Shown here in pieces: positions 33,143-43,877 of a stretch of DNA of 47,397 nt (positions are counted from its first letter, which is position 1; the number at the start of each line of letters is the position of its first letter). The DNA is from Gnetum montanum. Its lineage: Eukaryota; Streptophyta; Gnetopsida; Gnetales; Gnetaceae. Under the pieces are notes generated by a model. That model was not told where the DNA came from. It did not search any database and saw only the letters and a list, made by a program, of their open reading frames with translations. Where the stretch lies: positions 2,189 through 49,585 of the forward strand of contig MNCI01002839.1 in the NCBI GenBank assembly GCA_015680685.1, given 5' to 3'. A program made the position numbers and the translations under genes.

Positions 33143-34452
33143 CTTCCATATAATGTTTTACATATACAATAGTACTTTTTGTGACCGCCCACAACTTAAA
33201 ATAATATATATATGTATATAGTACTTAAATAATAACAATAATAATATTAATTGTACATAGTAATAAGTAAGAAATTTTATTATGTAAGTCTTAAAACTAT
33301 ATATATACATACTTCTATAATATCTAACCATAATATATGTATGTATATCCTATACATATGTTTAAGCATGTATATATGGTATAATAATATATGTCTACAT
33401 TAGAGTATTAATTTAAATATTAAGCTTAGAGTCTTAGTTTAAAATTTTAATTGATATTATCTTATGTAATCATTACTTATTGTATAGTTAATTACACTTA
33501 GTGGGAGTGGTGGTTTAGATAACTACAGAGTGGTAAATTAATTTTAACAACCAAATCAACCATATAATGATGGAAATTAAATAAGTTTTGGCTAAGTTGG
33601 AAAGTTGGTTGTTGGAATTGGTGGGAATTTCAAATTTATCTTACACTATATAAATAGATATGAATTTCTTGAAAATATAACATCTCTCAATTCAAAACAT
33701 GAGCAAGAAAAGCAAGTGAAGTGTTTAAGTGTGAGGTAGAAAGATGGTTCTTGAAGAGATGATAGCAAGAAGGCCCTTTATCCCATATGTTACAAGATGC
33801 TACCCAAAGCATGTCATGAGAGCCTATTATAAGGTAACTACCCATGGAGCATCTAGTGAAAGCCCTTTCTTACTGTGGCTTTTAGATGAGTTTAGTTTCT
33901 TCATTGGTGATTGTTGAATACATTCCAATGTTTGGGGAAACTTTCATCAATGCACAACTGAAGCTAAATATAAAGAGATTTTTATCAAGATGATTCTTGG
34001 GAAGAGGCTTTTATGTCTTAAGACATAGAAGCAATTGGTTGGGAAGAACCTTAAAAATTAGCAGTTAAAGAGTTGGATGAGAAAGAGACAAACATAGTTG
34101 TTGAAGACAAGGATGGAGCAGACCAAGTTGAAGCTTCAACTAGGTAAGAAGAAGGAAGAAAAGCATTCATCACCACAAAGAGAATATGAAAGAATTCCTA
34201 AAATATTTACCTTAACTATTATTTTCCCACCTATAGAATATTTTGTATAAATCCATGTTTGTATAGTTTCTTATTTTTATAGAGTTGAGGTTTTTATAAC
34301 ATCAAACCTTAAGTTTGATGAAAATGTTCCTTAAAAAAAGATTTATGTTTTTATAAAAATGTTCAAAAAAATTTTGTTTTGATGATGATTTAGTTGGTGA
34401 ATGATCTTAAACACCTTAAATCCTTAAGGAACTTAAAATTGAGTATAAGAAA
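33143..34452. other. F region downstream of integrase
   Basis: 33190-33420 is a very AT-rich stretch with ATATATGTATAT microsatellite-like sequence. ACTATATAAATAG at about 33641 is a good TATA box. After it, about 33740-33890 reads as a plausible short coding stretch (ARRPFIPYVTRCYPKHVM, then LLWLLDEFSFFIGDC) before stops. This could be an accessory frame or fragment. I do not recognise it. The rest is non-coding by eye. Confidence 0.45.
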
Positions 34453-35779
34453 TGTTGTCACATTTATACCATTTTGATGGAGTAGATTTCATGAGATAAT
34501 GTTGAGAACTAAATTGCCAAATTTAGCTTGTTAATGGTGACTGGAAGATAAAAGTTAAATTATTTATTTAAAAGGAAAATAGTGAGAAGCATGATGAAGA
34601 AAGGTGTTAAAGGAAAAAAAAAACTGAAAAGTGCTCTTTATATTCAAGGTGTGCACATTTTAAGTTTGTGTTCATAATTCCAAAGGCATGAAATTAAAGA
34701 AAGCTTAGTAAAGTGTTTCTAGCTTAAGGATGAAGAATTTGTGGTTTTTCCATATAAAAATATGTATAATGATGGACATGATATTTGGGAAATGATTTAG
34801 GAATTGCAAGACAATATATTGCAATCGTATTATTAGTGGTTCTTACATTGTATCAGTTTATCATTTTCAGTTTTAGTGGTAAATTAGATGTTTCAAAGAA
34901 TGATAAAAATTAAAGTGGATAAATTTGTACATCTATTTTCCCTAAAACTATGCAAGAAATTCTTAGGAAAATTGACAAGCAATTGCATTACGTAAAGATC
35001 CATTATTATGTTATGGTCATTGCAATTCATAATGTCATATTTTATCTACGGTAGCTTCCAAATGGTAGTAGAAAATTAAGTTGTAGAGTTATGAATTCTA
35101 AAAGAGAGAGAGGAAAATATCTAGTTTAGAGGCTCAACATCATTTTATGAATGTTGGTAGAACAATATCATTATTTCAACACAAAGTAAACAAAATTAAC
35201 AACATTCTTGTTATATAGTGGTTGAAAAATTCAATAAAATTGTCTGAAAAAAAAACTTCATTCTTATTTTGAAAGAGAAACCCTTGCCACATAAAAAAAC
35301 ATGGCAATATGAAGTGCAACAAGCAAATAAAATTATAAGAAACTTGCAAAAGAATACAGGCCTTACAACTCATAAGAAGATCTATAAAAAATCAACATTC
35401 CAGAGCAAAAATGAGCATGCCAAACCTACAAGCATTAGAAATTTGGCTTTACATTCAAAATTAAAAGAATCCCTAAAGTAGTGGCTATTATATATTAAAA
35501 AAAATTCAGGTTGAAGAACCGTAAGAAAAGGATATTCATCATGATAAATTTCTCCACAGTAACACTAGAAATTTGAATAGGGGCTTCTCTCCAACCGCCT
35601 GCACACCAGTTTCCCCTCACAGAGGGTCATGTAGTAGGAGGGCATCGACATGCAAATAACCATAGTAGGGTTTGAATCTACAAATTTCTTATTCAAAATG
35701 GAAGTAACTATTTTGGAACAATAGAAAGTAGAATAATGAGTGTAGAGACCAACGATGATGCTAGTGGGAGTGCCATGCA
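34453..35779 (+). repeat. Element F right LTR
   Basis: Starts TGTTGTCACATTTATACC at 34453. Its end is placed at CCATGCA (35779), because from 35780 (AGCAAAAG) the sequence follows element H1 at about 10181 (RNase H). It pairs with 25260-26539 with frequent single-base differences. Confidence 0.7.
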
Positions 35780-36060
35780 AGCAAAAGAAATGTGGATGCA
35801 TAGCTTAACTATACCACCATTGAAAGGAATTCATGAAAATGGTGTATGCCGTAGAAAATTTAGGCACTATGTGCTTGGATACTCAATCTTTGTGCACACT
35901 AACCATAGTCTAATACATTTTCTAATGAACAAGCTAGCAATTAGCCCCCATGGTATATGGTGGTTGGTTATTTTATAGGAATTTGACCTTACTATGGTGG
36001 ATAGGAAAGGAATTGAGAATGTAGTTGTTAATCATTTGTCTTAATTAAGATTGGATAGTG
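35780..36060 (+). pseudogene. Element C RNase H, C-terminal part
   Basis: From SKRNVDA and LNYTT (about 35780-35818) through HYVLGYSIFVHTNHSLIHFLMNK (about 35862-35930) and EFDLTMVDRKGIENV to NHLS (about 36040). It matches H1 10181-10445. The N-terminal part with the first catalytic Asp is absent at the F junction. It is fairly open for its age. Confidence 0.85.
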
Positions 36061-37290
36061 AGAAGGATGAAGAACCCTTATCTAATCAATTTTTAGATGA
36101 ACTCCTCTTTGCTAAGTCCATTGAAGTTCAAGGATCAAAGGTTACTAATTAGTATGATGAGTTACTCTCCTATCTTCTCACATAAGAGAATCTTGTAGAA
36201 TGGGATTATAAGAAGAAATAATAGTTTCTTTACTGGGTCAAAAATTACATAGAGATCCAATGTAACCTTTATAAGGATTATGTTGATGGCCTAGTGTGAT
36301 GGTGTGTACTTGATGCAGATTAGTTGTGGATCCTCTAGGATGCTCATGAAAGTCCTTCTATGGATCACTACACAGGAAGGAGGATGGCTACAAAGATTCT
36401 CGTGGCAAGATACTTTTGGCTAATGATCTTTAGGGATGGTCACGATTTCTCCTATTCATGAAAGTGATGTTAATAAGATGGAGGAATGATTGTATGAATG
36501 GAAGGGCTCCAATAGTGAATTTAATCACTCGAGATTTTTTACCTTTAGGAAATTAACTTCATAAGATCCATCACTCGCATGTCAAATGGGAAGGCCTACA
36601 TCATAGTTTCTATTGATTACTACATCAAATGGACTAAAGCCATAGTCGTATCTAACTATACATCTACCATTATAGCTTAGCTTGTTCAACAACAAGTGGG
36701 AAACAGGTTTGGTATTCCTAGAGCACTAGTTTTAAATCATGGAATACATTTTACAAGGTCTATTTTCTAGAAATTGATGCAATTCTTGAGGGTGCAACAT
36801 AAATTTACAACCTTCTATCAATACTAAGTCAATAGTTAAGCTAAGGTAACAAATAGGGAGATCACTAAAATTTTAATACAAACTATTAATAGATATAGGA
36901 AGGACTAGAGTACCAAACTTAATGATGCTATCTGAACATATCATTCAACTTGGAAACTTTCTATAGACTACTATCCCTAGGAGTTAATGTATGGAAAGTT
37001 ACCCAAATTTCCAATCCAAGGAAAACTTTGTACACTCACAACTATATGTCATTTTAACCAAGACATTAGGTTAGCTTAAAAATAATGCCTTATGACATCC
37101 AATGTGCTAGATGAAAACAAATGAAAAGCCCTAATGATGAATGAAGTACACAAGGCATATGAAAATCAATTCCATGATGCACAAATAGGAAACGTTACAT
37201 TCCAAAGTAGAGATAAGGTTCTTTACTACAAACAGGATCATACATCATCCATTTAAGTTATCCTTCTTGGGCCATGCAAATTTACCACCC
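36061..37290 (+). pseudogene. Element C integrase (decayed)
   Basis: A spacer DEEPLSNQFLDELLFAKSIE (about 36070-36130) precedes a zinc-binding region with DAHESPSMDHYTGRRMATKIL (about 36340-36405). The core has MSNGKAYIIVSIDYY.KWTKAIVVSNYTS (about 36580-36665), GNRFGIPRALVLNHGIHFTRS (about 36700-36765) and NREITKILIQTINRYRKD (about 36852-36906). The C-terminal FQSRDKVLYY lies at about 37200-37230. Decayed ISDNG (LNHGI) and several stops show inactivity. It matches H1 10690-11780. Confidence 0.85.
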
Positions 37291-38892
37291 GAATAGCCCT
37301 AAAAAACATATGTTAGTCAACATACATTAACTTAAGACATTCTTAGAACTCTAAGATACCTACAACACTAATAGCTCTATGCTACAATAAGCACACTCTA
37401 TTTTTCAAATCTCCTCCTCTCAACTTAGTTATGGGAGAGATGGCCATCGAATCTAACATCTTGATGAGGCTAACTAATTTTTCACCTTTTTATTTTGCAA
37501 AGTTCTGTATATATTTTTCATTTTCTTAATATTTTATTGATTATTTTATATAATTTTATTTCCTTTTATTTTTTTCCTACTTTATTAATTTTATTTGGTC
37601 TTATTGGAAATCTCTAATTCTATTTAGTCCTATTACAAACTTTGGAAATTTATTCAATTTTGCTATTAATGTTATAGTTGATTGGCCAAAAGGTAAAATT
37701 TTGTCCTTGGATTATGCTATCTGCTAACAAATTGTTAATTTTCTAGTGTAATTAGGTAATGAGCTCACAACATCCATCTATTTCATCTGTTCCACTTGAA
37801 GCTTGAATCATGGAATCATGAGGGTTCTTTCACACTACAACTAAAAGTAAAAAATTATCTTGTTATACAATGAACTAGGAAAGGACCAAGTGGAAATGGA
37901 AAATGGTATTACCTCAAGGGAAGTTGATGTGTTCTTCCCTCAACTTCCTTCTTAAGTTCTATGACTCTCCATTATTATATCATCACTCCTATGGTTGACC
38001 ATAAAAAGGAATCATGTGTTTGAATGTTGTGGTTCCTATGAAAACTAAATGCAAGAACAAAACTTTAAATCACATATCTTAGACATAATAATGGCTTAGA
38101 AGCATTGGTTATGGGGTTGGAAATACATGTTACCCATACCTAAAGAAACCCCTTTAACTAAGGTCCTACCTTCTTTCTTCTTCTCCTAGAATGATGGTTG
38201 TCCTTTGTAGTTCTCGTGAACACTTGATGTTCGAAGAGGAAGAATATATTAATGCAAGGTTACTGTAAATGGAATGGACTTTTTCTAGACTTGAAATGAA
38301 CTAATAATGGATCATCTTAATCATAATTTCCACCAAGGATCTCATGTGACTAAGATATAGATTATCCATTTACTATTCTCTCTCTTTACCATTTTCTCAC
38401 TCCATTTTCTATCATCTTACTACCTCATACCATGGAAAATTGATTAATTTTTTTTCTAGATAGCATAACCATAGGGATAATTCCTTTAGTGGGTATGGAA
38501 TTTAACTTAAAATAACCATTAATCATCCTTGGTGCCCACGGCCTCTTTGTGATGAAGGTATGTCAGGGCATAATAGACATTTGCTTACTTTGGAGAGGAC
38601 CCACTTGCATTTCCTTTGGTTTCCCTTGAGTTAAAATTCCTAATCATGGGCCAATTGTGTAATCAATCATCTTGTTAGCATTATAGCATTTAATTTTTCT
38701 TTATTTGACATTAGAACATCCTAAAAGAACTCATCCAATATGCTCTAATTACTTCCAATTGGACAAACATATCCTCTTTTAAGTTTTTATCATCATTCTA
38801 CATCTTTTTGGATTTCATTTGGCTCTTGTTTCATCTCCAAACTTGCCTAAAATTTCTCCATTTTTAAAGTAAAATATAGTTGGTAATAGTTA
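37291..38892. other. Element C region downstream of integrase, no gene seen
   Basis: T-rich 37490-37600, then blocks resembling H1 12060-12900 and A 5600-6510, including GGACCAAGTGG near 37882, CATGTTACCCATACC near 38120 and GGAGAGGACCCACTTGCAT at 38582-38600. A TCCTAAAAGAACTCATCC stretch near 38710-38727 resembles the start of the second frame of A (CCCTAAAAGAGGATAAC). The frame itself is not continued. Confidence 0.55.
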
Positions 38893-38970
38893 CATTGATA
38901 CATCCTTGTTGATGTAATGGGATGAGTTGACATAGCTCCATTGATGTCAGGTAAAAATCCTATAAATACT
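38893..38970 (+). promoter_or_regulatory. Promoter-like block with TTGATG words (element C, internal)
   Basis: CATTGATA at 38893, GTTGATG at about 38908 and CATTGATG at 38939-38946 precede TATAAATACT at 38961-38970. It occupies the same place relative to integrase and ORF B as 13186-13280 in H1. The following leader (38971-39234) shares blocks with H1 before E interrupts it. Confidence 0.5.
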
Positions 38971-39234
38971 CATGACACTTAGCTCATTTTTCACCATTTT
39001 TGCAAAGTTCTAAAGGAGTTTTTTCCCATTTTTTAGAGCCAAAGAACCTTCTAATCACCATAACTTTGAAATAGCTTACTTGATTTCATCCATTTTTTGA
39101 TCCTTAAGCTATTGGAGGTACACTTTACATCATGGGGGCCTTAAATTTTAGGTTTTTCATAGAAAAGTTTTTGAAATTTTGATAACTTCTCATGGATTAA
39201 ATATTAAAATAATAACCACAAAGGATTAATATCA

Positions 39235-40220
39235 TGGTGTGGGAACACCTTTTCTAATTTCCTTATGCTTTTCCTACGAGTTGTTTTTGCAAGTTTCTTG
39301 CTTGGTAGAGACTTGGATGAGTGTGTCCTTTTCTTGTGTGTCTTCTAGTGTTGATTTTTATTGATGATGATTCCTATATTTTTTGGCATGTTTGGAGGTG
39401 TTTTTGGCTCGTTTTAATAAGTTTAGGGAGTTCCAAGATCTATGGTGACGTTTTTGGAGGCATTTGAAGGCTTTAGGCATCAAAATGAGCATTTTTATTT
39501 TTGGCACCTACAAGATAGACATCTATCTAGAAATGTATATGTCAAAATGTAGACATCTATCAAAATTATAGATGTCTATGGACATCTACCAAAAATAGTA
39601 GACATCTCATCCAAAAGTAGGGCTTTCATATTAGACATCCCAGGAAAGCTAGAGAGGTCTAAGACAACGAGGAAAAAATATTTAATGTGGAATTTCAATT
39701 AGGAAACATTCAAAAGACTCTAGATCATTGTGAAAAACATCTAAGAAGGAAAATTGAAAGATTCCTAGGATTTTTTATCTTTATAATATGTACATATCCA
39801 TCCATGAAGAAGGGGGAGAGAGTCCATCTATGTAAGAAAGTGAGAGAAAAAGATTTCAAGAGTGCATAATTAAGAAAGAGAGATTGGGTGAGCACATTTG
39901 GTAAGTGCAATTGGTAATTTCAGCTCCAAGATCAACTTGTGATATATTGGTCTATGTGTTATATTCTCTTGTATCTCATCCTTAGGTTGTGGAAGAAATT
40001 TCTATTGGTTGTATCTTGCATTGAGCCTCATGCTGTACAATATTAGTTAAATGTGTTAGGTTTTAGATGCTTGTGGATTTTGTGAATCCTATTATAATCT
40101 TCTAACAAATTGATTAAAGATATCTAGTTTTCTTATTTTCTAGCAAATTATTTTATCTTTGAATAATATTTTGATTTTGTGCATTGAAGATGATTTAATT
40201 TTTAGAGTGAACCTACATCA
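39235..40220 (+). repeat. Element E 5' LTR
   Basis: Begins TGGTGTGGGAACACC and ends GAACCTACATCA. It is collinear with 43878-44913. Shared blocks include GACTTGGATGAGTGTGTCC, CATTTTTATTTTTGGCAC and TTGTGATNTATTGGTCTATGTG. The many C/T and G/A differences indicate an old insertion. Confidence 0.92.
39516..39641 (+). promoter_or_regulatory. Array of decayed TAGACGTCTA palindromes, 5' LTR of E
   Basis: Six copies lie within about 125 bp: TAGACATCTA at 39516 and again near 39552, TAGATGTCTA near 39573, GGACATCTA near 39583, TAGACATCTC near 39599 and TAGACATCCC at 39632. CA and TG versions are the two possible deamination products of the same CG palindrome. GACGTC contains an ACGT core, which bZIP factors bind. 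Confidence 0.6.
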
Positions 40221-40227
40221 ATGTTAT

Positions 40228-40240
40228 TAGTATCACAGCC
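40228..40240 (+). promoter_or_regulatory. Primer binding site of E (initiator tRNA-Met type)
   Basis: TAGTATCACAGCC compares with the usual TGGTATCAGAGCC, two differences. It starts seven bases after the LTR. It distinguishes E from the tRNA-Asp group (A, C, D). Confidence 0.75.
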
Positions 40241-40288
40241 TAGTTTTATTGTTGATTGGATTCTAGTTAAGGATTTCTTTAATTTTGA

Positions 40289-41500
40289 ATGGCACCAAAG
40301 AAGGAACAAGTGCAAGCTTTAAATGAAATTAGTGCAAAGATGGATAGACATGCTAATCCTAGGAATATTCCAACACACAAAGGTGAAGACCATGTACATT
40401 TAGATGAAGAAGTTTCATAGCTAGTTGGAGATGGAGTGGATGAATAGGAAGGTCAATCCAACTATGGAAGTGTAGGAAACCATTAGCCAAGGATTACAAT
40501 CATAGGGAATCATATTCCTCAAATAAGAACTCCAAATACTTCAATGGCATTCAATACTTCTTCAAGTAAGCTTGATGATGAAGATGAAGTAAGACTTGCT
40601 AGAGTGTTAAAATGCTTCAAGACTTCCATATATAGAGTTTAAGACTTTCAACAATGTAGATGGCACCAATACTTTTGCAAGTTGGCTGAAGGCACTTGAG
40701 AATAATTTTTAGTTGGAAGAGATACTAAATAACTTGAGGGTACTTATTGCTAAATCCATATTAGAAGGTATGACTTCTAATTGGTGGGAAAATGAGTCCC
40801 AAGGTTATGAAAGGAAAAATGGAAACCTATCAGAAATTGGGATATGATGAAATATAGGTTGAAGATAAAATTTGAGAAATTTTTTCAAAGAAAAGAAACC
40901 ATGTTGGATTTGAATTTCCTAAGGTAAGGTGACAAGGATGTCAAAAAATTCTACATCAAATTTTGTGATCTATTCCATCGAGCTAAGGTAAACTAGGAGG
41001 AGTATGAACAAGTTTAAATCTTTTTAGGAGGTCTCAAAATGACATATCAACAAGATTTTTCCTTTTATGAGTCACAAAATATTGATGAGGCTTATGATTT
41101 GGCACTCAAAGCTAAGAAGAAATTAGGTGGATTCAGAAACAGAAGCAAACAAACTTCCAAGGAGAAGAAGAAGGAATCTAAATCTGATAAGGAATCCAAG
41201 TATAAATCTAAAGACAAAGAGGGAAACTAAGATAAGAAGACTAAAAGAGTTGATCAAAAGAGAAAAGCCAAGAAGGGCCAAGTTAAGGGAGCTAGGGGTC
41301 AAGGTAGTAGCTCATTAAAACTATAGTGCTTCAAATGTAGAGAATGAGGACACAAGCAATGGGAATGTTTACTTCACAAGGTAGCCAAGGGCAAAGATGN
41401 TAAATGTAGAGAATGAGGACACAAGCAATGGGAATGTTTACTTCACAAGGTAGCCAATGGCAAAGATGTGCAAATTATGGAGGTGGAGGAGAAATCAAGC
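40289..41500 (+). pseudogene. gag: Element E gag (decayed)
   Basis: ATG 40289 begins MAPKKEQVQALNEISAKMD. The capsid-like core follows after a shift near 40630: FNNVDGTNTFASWLKALENNF, SNWWENE, then MMKYRLKIKFEKFF (about 40846-40890) and YEQV*IFLGGLKMTYQQD (about 41004-41055). A Lys/Ser-rich stretch (41147-41235) precedes a CCHC knuckle, CFKCRE*GHKQWEC, at 41327-41368. In the knuckle all four ligands are present and one codon is a TGA. A 67-bp duplication around the N at 41400 repeats most of the knuckle and is an assembly scar. Confidence 0.85.
41333..41468. other. Single-N joint with 67-bp duplication
   Basis: 41333-41399 is repeated at 41402-41468 with N at 41400. It duplicates most of the Gag zinc knuckle of E and should not be taken as a double-knuckle Gag. 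Confidence 0.88.
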
Positions 41501-41559
41501 TAAGCTCTTTATAGAGGTAATCCTAATGCTCAAAACATAGATGATGCTTATAAATTAAA

Positions 41560-42110
41560 TTCTTGTCCATTCATAGGGAATGTTAATGGAGGAGATCATC
41601 CTTATAGGAAATTTTTGTTTCAAATTAGTGCTAGTTTTTTGCTTAGTGAGGAATGGATTCATGTTTTGATTGATGCGGAAGCCAAAGAAAATGTTATTTC
41701 TTCTAGGGAAATTGCTATATTAGGTTTCGTAACTAAGCCTAATCCAAGACCCTATAAGGTAGATTGATTGTCAAAATATTTTTCCAAAGAGGTAAGGGAA
41801 CAGTGTACCTTGAAATTTAAAATTGAAAGTTTTCATGATGTTGTGAAATGTAATGTGCTGATGTAATATTGATAGAACTTAGAATTTTGACAATGGTTCT
41901 AAGTTTGATGGAGCAATAAATGTGTGAAGTGTTGTTAGACTTAATGGAATCCATGATTTGATTCCTATGACAACTAAACAAGTAAGGCAGAAAAGCTTAC
42001 TTAATGCTTCCTTAATCCTTCTAGGAGAGAGGGAATATATTAAGGAACATGATGAAAATAGTTTTGGTTTTGTTGTTATGATAACTATTGTTACTCACCA
42101 TGATGATGTG
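41560..42110 (+). pseudogene. Element E protease (decayed)
   Basis: EEWIHVLIDAEAKENVIS at about 41651-41700 is the aspartic protease motif with DSGA changed to DAEA. Then comes LGFVTKPNPRPYKV (about 41721-41760) and a stretch corresponding to the usual LLGRPW and DG.N blocks (about 41860-41930). LNGIHDLIPMT near 41940-41975 follows. Chromovirus proteases read this way. RT should follow but does not. Confidence 0.75.
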
Positions 42111-43214
42111 TAGGTTAAACTTCCTTTAGGTGTGCTAAGTTTAAAGGAAGATGAAAGGTCTAGTGAAGTAGAGATCAATGTGAAAAGGAGTTTTCAAGCA
42201 TCAATTATTAAGCAAGGAAGTGTTCAATACTCAAACGTTTCATAAGAGGGAACCAAGAGCTTCATGAAAAAGACCAAGAGATCTTAATAGCCCAAGATGA
42301 TGTATGTGGTTGATCAAGAAGAGTTCTTACCTCATAAGTTATGGGAGGTAAAAAATCAACCTTAAGGAAGTGGCAAGGATCAAGGGACTACTTCAAGAAG
42401 AATCAAGAGCACCATTGGAGGATATGATACTCATTCTTTGTGCAATTTTTCTATACCTTACGACAAGGGAAAGAATATTCTTTGCCAAGTTGAGGCTATC
42501 CCATGGGAGAGAGAAGAATCTTCTATGAAAGGTATGTGAAAGAATGATTGCTTGGATGATGAATCTAATGTTCAAGCCATGGAGAAGGATTTACCTTTTG
42601 ATTTGGTATCTCCAAAATGGATTGTAGAAACTATTGGAGTTGGAGAATCCTATGTGGAGTCTTGAAGCTGTAAGCTTTAATGAGATTAAACAGCCACATG
42701 TTGAAGATCAACTTAAAAAAAAGATGGATAAGAGAAGCCATGAAGAGGTAAGTGAGTCTAAGATTTACCTTGCATATGGTAGTAATATCTCTTATGTGGA
42801 ACCTAATGTATTTGATTCTATTTTTCCACTTCAACTTAGTAGTGGTTCATTCAATTGTGATGATGAGCATCATGATCATTGTGGTAATTGTGATGAAGTT
42901 TTGAGTTATGTTGTGCATGATGAAAGCAATATAAATTTTGATGCCATTGTTGGTAAGAGAAAGACTAATGATGGTAATTTTCCTTATGATTAGTTTTATA
43001 GTAGTAGTTGTCATTAGAAGATCATTATTGATGTTGAGCTAAATATTAATAGTAATGAAAATAATTATCTTAGCTATGAAACAAATGTACAGTGTGAAGG
43101 TAACCCACATTGTGATTTTGATGGTGGAGAAAAGATGAGTAAAATACTTTCCAACACTAAGAAGAAGAATGTTGAGTTTTTGTATGATAAGGCCTTTCAT
43201 TTGCAATTGCTAAA
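42111..43214 (+). other. Unrecognised insert between protease and integrase remnant of E
   Basis: This takes the place of about 2.5 kb of RT, RNase H and integrase core. It includes an open stretch 42634-42993 (119 codons) that is Asp/Asn/Ser/His-rich (CDDEHHDHCGNCDEV near 42858-42900) and a continuing acidic part to 43130. I recognise no domain. It could be an accessory coding region captured when pol was lost, or rapidly evolving spacer from the Gag-Pol of a relative. Confidence 0.5.
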
Positions 43215-43647
43215 AGCCCATTTGAGGTGAATTATGGGTTTTGTCCAAAGATGGTGGACACTTTTAAGAGCTTTGCTGATGAAGCTCAACTTAGTGCTTA
43301 TTTTGTGCAAGTGATGAGGGATCTCCATGCACAAGTAAAGTCAAATCTTGAGAAGAAGGCTTAAGAGAGAGTCCTTAAGAGGAATGAGGAAAAAAAAGCC
43401 CAATTTTGCTATTGGTGACTTGGTTTGGATATACTTGATGAATTGGCGGTTGAGAGACGTTAACTTCTCTAAATTAAAAGATAAGAAGATGGGGCCTTTC
43501 AAAATCAAGACTAAGATTAATGATAATACTTTTGAGATTAATTTACCAAATGATGTTGGTATGTCTTTTGTGTTTAATGTTTCAAATCTTGTGTACTATC
43601 ATGGACCAACTCATGAGGAGACCATACATGGTAGCATCAATGAGTAA
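43215..43647 (+). pseudogene. Element E integrase C-terminal region
   Basis: SPFEVNYGFCPKM (43215-43253) is the usual end of the integrase core. QVMRDLHAQVKSNLEKKA (about 43305-43362) is the helical linker. After a one-base shift, FAIGDLVWIYL...FSKLKDKKMGPFKIKTKINDNTFEINLP (about 43405-43550) is the GPY/F module. FNVSNLVYYHGP ends it. It is nearly open and better preserved than other parts of E. Confidence 0.88.
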
Positions 43648-43860
43648 AAGGGGGCTATTAATTAGTCCAAGCCTTCAATGAAGAGGAAGGAAATCATACT
43701 TAAGTAGAGGAAAGCTTCTACCACTCAAGAGTCAAGAGGCATGAATATTTGATTCATTAGAAGGATCAATCTACTGATGATGTTGTATGGATCCATGAGA
43801 TTAGACTTGTTGAGTGGGGAATCACTTCTATCCATACTCCCTTGTTCATGAGTTTAATTT

Positions 43861-43877
43861 TTGAAGGGTGGAAGAAC
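43861..43877 (+). promoter_or_regulatory. Polypurine tract of E
   Basis: TTGAAGGGTGGAAGAAC ends directly at the 3' LTR start (TAGTATAGG, decayed from TGGTGTGGG). Confidence 0.75.

Larger units (their letters stand above)
25260..35779 (+). mobile_element. Element F: Tat-like gypsy element inserted in C
   Basis: Long direct repeats (25260-26539 and 34453-35779) flank a 7.9-kb interior with gag, protease, a second-type RNase H, an N gap, RNase H and integrase, all plus strand. Both repeats begin TGTTGTCACATTTATACC. Left flank ACAGA and right flank AGCAA do not match, and host sequence is missing around it. A simple insertion with target duplication is therefore not demonstrated. No convincing primer site follows the left repeat. 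The second RNase H marks the Tat lineage. Confidence 0.65.

Noticed and set aside
33190-33420. ATATATGTATAT-rich stretch as a possible MITE or matrix-attachment site
   Set aside because: No terminal inverted repeats or target duplication found; plain AT-rich microsatellite sequence.
41327-41468. Apparent double zinc knuckle in E gag
   Set aside because: The second copy follows a single N and repeats the first almost exactly; it is an unmerged contig overlap.
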